A stretch of DNA of 64,000 nt from Candidatus Omnitrophota bacterium. Its GTDB lineage: Bacteria > Omnitrophota > Gorgyraeia > Velamenicoccales > Velamenicoccaceae. The stretch's first letter is position 1, and every line of letters begins with the position of its first letter. Shown here in pieces: positions 60,835-64,000 of the stretch. Position numbers and translations under genes: made by a program. Where the stretch lies: NCBI GenBank assembly GCA_003451585.1, contig DMEU01000006.1:58201-122200 (forward strand). The letters run 5' to 3'. Below the pieces are notes generated by a model. That model saw nothing but the letters and a program-made list of their open reading frames with translations, searched no databases and was not told the DNA's origin.

Positions 60835-62696
60835 AAACAGCAGAATCCGCGTTTGCAACGGTCTATATCACTCGAAAGTGCAATAATCGCTGTCTGCACT
60901 GCTACCAGTCCGATTTTTCTTTACCGGCAGACCCGGAACGGGTCAAAAAAAGCTTAAAAAAAATAGCGTCTTTAGGCATCAAACGGATTGAATTCAGCGG
61001 GGGCGAGCCTACCTGCGAAAAAGAACTGCCCGCCTTGACGGCATTCGCGAAAAAGGCCGGATTTGAATCCATATTTTTGGCCACCAACGGAAAGCTCATG
61101 GCTTATCCGTCTTACAGCTCGCTCTTGGTCCAGCTTGGGATCCAATCGGCCAGTATTCCGTTCTTTTCTTATAATCGGCCTGTTTTTAACCGTTTGGCCA
61201 ACGCAGCCGACGCATTTGAAATGACGGTAAAAGGCATCGAAAACCTCCGCCGTAATAATAATTTCCACATTCACTGCGTCATCCCTGTCACCTGCCTCAA
61301 TTACAAAGACTTGCCGTCAACCGTTTCGTTCCTGCTTAAATTAGGGGTAAACCTCATAGGGATGCAATTCCTCATTCCTTTCGATATCTTCAATCCGCTG
61401 GAACCGGCAAATCGGCAGCTGTTGAAAAATATACCAGCATATACGGATGCCCGCCCTTACGTCAAGGGCGCCCTTGGAATGGCGGCAAAGGGAGGAGTAA
61501 GGTGCTACATAGAAAATGCCCCGCAATGCCAGCTTGAAGGCATGGGAAGCCGCGTAATCAATGAATTGACAGGCCCGGACAATTACTTCATCGGGCCCGA
61601 AGGCTCGATAGGCAAAACAGCCGGCCTGCTGCAAAAAGGCACGTTCAAGACCTCCGCATGCGCGGAATGTTCTTTTACCGATAAATGCCCGGGGCTCTTC
61701 TTCTCTTATCAAAAAAAATTCGCCGCACATAATGATACGGCCTTAAAACACAGGCATTCTTATCTTTCCGTGGATATCCAATACGGGCCATGCGAATACC
61801 GCTGCAGCTTCTGCGCGAGACAGGAAGGGGGCATACCTTTTCACTCCATCAGGGAGACGCGGCCATTCACACCCGGCCTGGAGTATCTCAAAAATCTTTT
61901 GCGGCGGCACGCAAAACGCGGTTTCCGTAACATACATATCTACGGCAGAGAGCGTGCCGACACCTTGGCCGCGACCAGACGGATACTTTTGACGGCTAAA
62001 AAGGAGAAATTCAAAAAGGTCACTCTCTGGAGCTCGGGATTGCGTTTCTCCGGAAAAAAACACGTCAAAATGCTCTTGAAACACGGCGCCACAGATTTTA
62101 AAATGCCCATCTACGGTTACGACGATAAGACCCATGACAGCATCACCCGTTCAAAAGGGTCTTTTCTCCGGTTAAAAAAAAGCATCGAAACGCTGAATTC
62201 AATTAAAGCGCCGTTCGAACTGCACACTATCCTTCTCAGGTCGAACTTGAGCTCGTTCCCGGATCTGTGCGGCGTAGCCGAGAAAAAATTCGGCATGTCT
62301 TCACTGGAATTATTGATGTACATGCCCGAAGGCGGGTTGAGCCGCAATGAAAAAGACCCTTACCTGGCCAATCTCGTTAGTTTTAGCGCCATATTCAACC
62401 AGCTTAAATCTTTCAAAAGCGGCCTTAGCCTTAATTGCGTGCTCTTTCCTGATTGTGTGGCCGAAAAATTCCGTCCCCATTTCCGTAAAGTGAATATCCA
62501 CGGCCTTGATCTGACGTGGGTCATCTCGCTTAAACAAAACCGTCTCGATTATAAAATAGTGGACGAAAGACACGGCATGACCCACACAAAAATTTGTCAG
62601 GGTTGCGTGAAAAAACCAACCTGCAAGGGCATATTCAAGAATTACCTTGATATATTCGGCCATGACGGTATCAGCGCGATCAACCGAGGCACATGA
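60831..62696 (+). CDS. Double radical SAM fusion protein (CX2CX5C family)
   Basis: The 621-residue protein consists of two rSAM domains of the same family in one chain. The first has Cys17, 21 and 24 (KCNNRCLHC), IEFSGGEPTCEKEL and the ending CAECSFTDKCPGLFFSY. The second has Cys321, 325 and 328 (PCEYRCSFC). Its GGE position is changed to IYGRERADTLA. It keeps YGYDDKTHDSITRSKGSFLR and ends CQGCVKKPTCKGIFKNYL. The loss of GGE in domain two may weaken SAM binding there. The ATG at 60831 forms ATGA with the upstream stop, and an in-frame ATG at 60807 is less likely. Confidence 0.87.
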   Translation: MKTAESAFATVYITRKCNNRCLHCYQSDFSLPADPERVKKSLKKIASLGIKRIEFSGGEPTCEKELPALTAFAKKAGFESIFLATNGKLMAYPSYSSLLVQLGIQSASIPFFSYNRPVFNRLANAADAFEMTVKGIENLRRNNNFHIHCVIPVTCLNYKDLPSTVSFLLKLGVNLIGMQFLIPFDIFNPLEPANRQLLKNIPAYTDARPYVKGALGMAAKGGVRCYIENAPQCQLEGMGSRVINELTGPDNYFIGPEGSIGKTAGLLQKGTFKTSACAECSFTDKCPGLFFSYQKKFAAHNDTALKHRHSYLSVDIQYGPCEYRCSFCARQEGGIPFHSIRETRPFTPGLEYLKNLLRRHAKRGFRNIHIYGRERADTLAATRRILLTAKKEKFKKVTLWSSGLRFSGKKHVKMLLKHGATDFKMPIYGYDDKTHDSITRSKGSFLRLKKSIETLNSIKAPFELHTILLRSNLSSFPDLCGVAEKKFGMSSLELLMYMPEGGLSRNEKDPYLANLVSFSAIFNQLKSFKSGLSLNCVLFPDCVAEKFRPHFRKVNIHGLDLTWVISLKQNRLDYKIVDERHGMTHTKICQGCVKKPTCKGIFKNYLDIFGHDGISAINRGT

Positions 62697-63547
62697 TGGA
62701 TGTGACGCTGACACTAATGTGCAATAACCGCTGCTCTATATGCGCCAGGCGCGATTATCTGAGCATGATAGCCTGCCGTTCAAAAAAAGACATGGCCCGC
62801 GCCGTCCGGGCCGCGCGGCATCATTCCGATAACATAGTCCTTTCAGGGGGCGAGGCAACACTGTTAAAAAACTTAAAAGACGTCGTCTTGTTGTGCCGGG
62901 CGTTAAAATTCACGCACATAGGCCTTATATCTAACGGCCGTCTGCTTAAAAACATGCCATTCGCCGTTGAACTGGCGGATAGCGGGATCGATGATTTCGC
63001 GATCTCTCTGCATAGTTTTGACGAGGAAGTCCACGATGAAATGACTCGCAGGCCCGGGAGCGCGAGAGAGTCAAAAAAGGGAGTGCGCAATCTCTTGAAA
63101 TTGTCGGAGCAGCGCGCTATTTCCTTCAGGATCAATCTCGTCCTGGCGAAAGCGAACGCGGAAACCATACCCTGCACTATACGTCGATTGAGTCATTGGG
63201 GAGTAAATAATTTTATCCTTGCCGAACAGATCATACTTGCCGGAAAAAATCAAAATACCCTTTCTTTGGAAGAAATCCGCATGCGGTTGGAAGCGGTGAA
63301 CGATATTGCGTTAGAGGAAGGGGTAACGATCCGGCTGCGGGGATTCGCCCCATGCCTTATGCCCGGCAAAATAAAAAAATTCTTATCACACGAACCGCAT
63401 AACGTCAATACTTTTGAAAAACCAGGCGCAAAAAAAAATGCGTACCTGCGGTCTTTTCAAAACATATTTACCAAAACCGATGAATGCCGTGGCTGTCACC
63501 ATAATGCAACCTGCCCAGGCCTGCAGAAGGGCTATTTACACATATGA
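62693..63547 (+). CDS. Radical SAM protein with CX2CX5C C-terminus
   Basis: The compact 284-residue enzyme has its cluster at Cys10, 14 and 17 (MCNNRCSIC), very near the N-terminus. IVLSGGEATLLKNLKDVV and LISNGRLL follow, then LHSFDEEVHDEMTRRPGSAR with a GVRNL segment. It ends CRGCHHNATCPGLQKGYL. It is the last complete member of the row and overlaps its neighbours on both sides as ATGA. The target is unknown. Confidence 0.86.
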   Translation: MMDVTLTLMCNNRCSICARRDYLSMIACRSKKDMARAVRAARHHSDNIVLSGGEATLLKNLKDVVLLCRALKFTHIGLISNGRLLKNMPFAVELADSGIDDFAISLHSFDEEVHDEMTRRPGSARESKKGVRNLLKLSEQRAISFRINLVLAKANAETIPCTIRRLSHWGVNNFILAEQIILAGKNQNTLSLEEIRMRLEAVNDIALEEGVTIRLRGFAPCLMPGKIKKFLSHEPHNVNTFEKPGAKKNAYLRSFQNIFTKTDECRGCHHNATCPGLQKGYLHI

Positions 63548-64000
63548 AAAACGGAAAGATCGTATTACTCAACCCCACAGCGCCAGAAAATCCTCCGAAT
63601 TATTTCGGCCCGCCCTACGGCCTTAGTCTTATAGCCGCTTCTCTTTTAAGGCAGGGCAGGAATGTGTTGGCTTACGATTTCGCCGGAATACCGCTAGCCG
63701 ATTCATTGGAATCCATAAAGCAAATAATACTGACACAGCGCCCATCTTATGCAGGCATACCCATACAGAGTTCAACAAGAGGGGCGGTCTACAGCATAAC
63801 TGAAACAATAAAGAAAACCGGCTTAAACATTAAAATCATACTTGGAGGCCCGTTCACAACTACACACTACCGGCTTCTTTTGGAAAATTTCCCAGTAGAC
63901 TATACGGTGATCGGTGACGGCGAAAAGACCGTATTGGAGCTTCTGGAATGCCTGGATGCCGGAATAGAACCAATTGGCATAGCCGGGTTGGCATTGCGCA
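63544..64000 (+). CDS. B12-binding domain of a probable radical SAM enzyme, 3' end outside window
   Basis: From the ATG at 63544 (overlapping the prior stop as ATGA) the frame stays open for 152 residues to the window edge. I read IVLLNPTAPENPPNYFGPPY, GLSLIAASLLRQGRNV, IILGGPFTTTHYRLLLENF and VIGDGEKTVLELL. This is the opening domain of B12-rSAM proteins. The CxxxCxxC site would lie beyond the window. It extends the row of rSAM-type genes to at least fourteen. Confidence 0.8.
   Translation, partial: MKNGKIVLLNPTAPENPPNYFGPPYGLSLIAASLLRQGRNVLAYDFAGIPLADSLESIKQIILTQRPSYAGIPIQSSTRGAVYSITETIKKTGLNIKIILGGPFTTTHYRLLLENFPVDYTVIGDGEKTVLELLECLDAGIEPIGIAGLALR

Noticed and set aside
1..64000. CRISPR arrays, tRNA or rRNA genes, insertion sequences
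   Set aside because: I saw no regularly spaced direct repeats, no cloverleaf-type sequence with conserved tRNA boxes, and no transposase frame. Small RNAs could still be missed by eye.

Overview
The window reads as a stretch of a Gram-negative, strictly or mainly anaerobic bacterial chromosome. Every gene I accept is on the + strand, most neighbours overlap or sit within 30 bases of each other, and no gap exceeds 181 bases. Superoxide reductase, about 21 radical SAM (rSAM) genes and several B12-binding enzymes point to anaerobic life. A secreted protein with a YYPSPYGVY motif, together with the mix of LPS genes and rSAM genes, is what I associate with Omnitrophota. That assignment comes from recall and is moderate at best. 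I saw no rRNA, tRNA, CRISPR array or insertion sequence.

Region 1 (1-26057) is a surface-polysaccharide or glycolipid locus. It opens with the end of a thiamine-diphosphate enzyme and a CDP-4-keto-6-deoxyglucose-3-dehydrase (RfbH), a pairing that suggests a 3,6-dideoxy or yersiniose-type branched sugar. Next come a GT4 glycosyltransferase, a large membrane protein, a polyprenyl-phosphate-type GT2, six rSAM enzymes (four B12-binding and two with a C-terminal cysteine region), an SDR, three methyltransferases, two proteins made of tandem TIGR04076-like cysteine domains, a small exported protein, two large polytopic proteins, a DUF3108 protein, a YdjC/HpnK-type deacetylase and a GNAT acyltransferase.

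Region 2 (26058-27689) is an AbiEi/AbiEii toxin-antitoxin pair behind an 18-bp perfect hairpin. It runs 2 bases short of the next sugar operon. Region 3 (27692-35257) holds a DegT aminotransferase, a GT2, an NAD epimerase, a GmhB-like phosphatase, an MGDG-synthase-like glycosyltransferase, a PriA homologue whose helicase motifs are eroded, and Fmt. Region 4 (35293-43001) is sugar and central metabolism: tandem GalT paralogues (the first has lost the nucleophilic His), GAPDH and MalQ, followed by superoxide reductase, a membrane protein and an O-antigen ligase-like protein.

Region 5 (43071-64000, running off the end) is the most remarkable part. It contains a His-Xaa-Ser (Hxs) RiPP-like system: HxsD, the maturase HxsB, an exported Cys-rich protein and a 95-residue HxsA-like peptide with six His-Xaa-Ser triplets. 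Directly after the peptide come 14 consecutive rSAM-type genes with no other gene type between them, carrying 15 visible CxxxCxxC sites. Among them are two double-rSAM fusions, an rSAM-metallophosphoesterase fusion, a methylthiotransferase-like enzyme and B12-binding enzymes. Two paralogous families account for ten of these domains: three with an LFTS signature and seven ending in a CX2CX5C motif. I infer a greatly expanded peptide-modification system built on an Hxs core. Its product and the order of its reactions are unknown.
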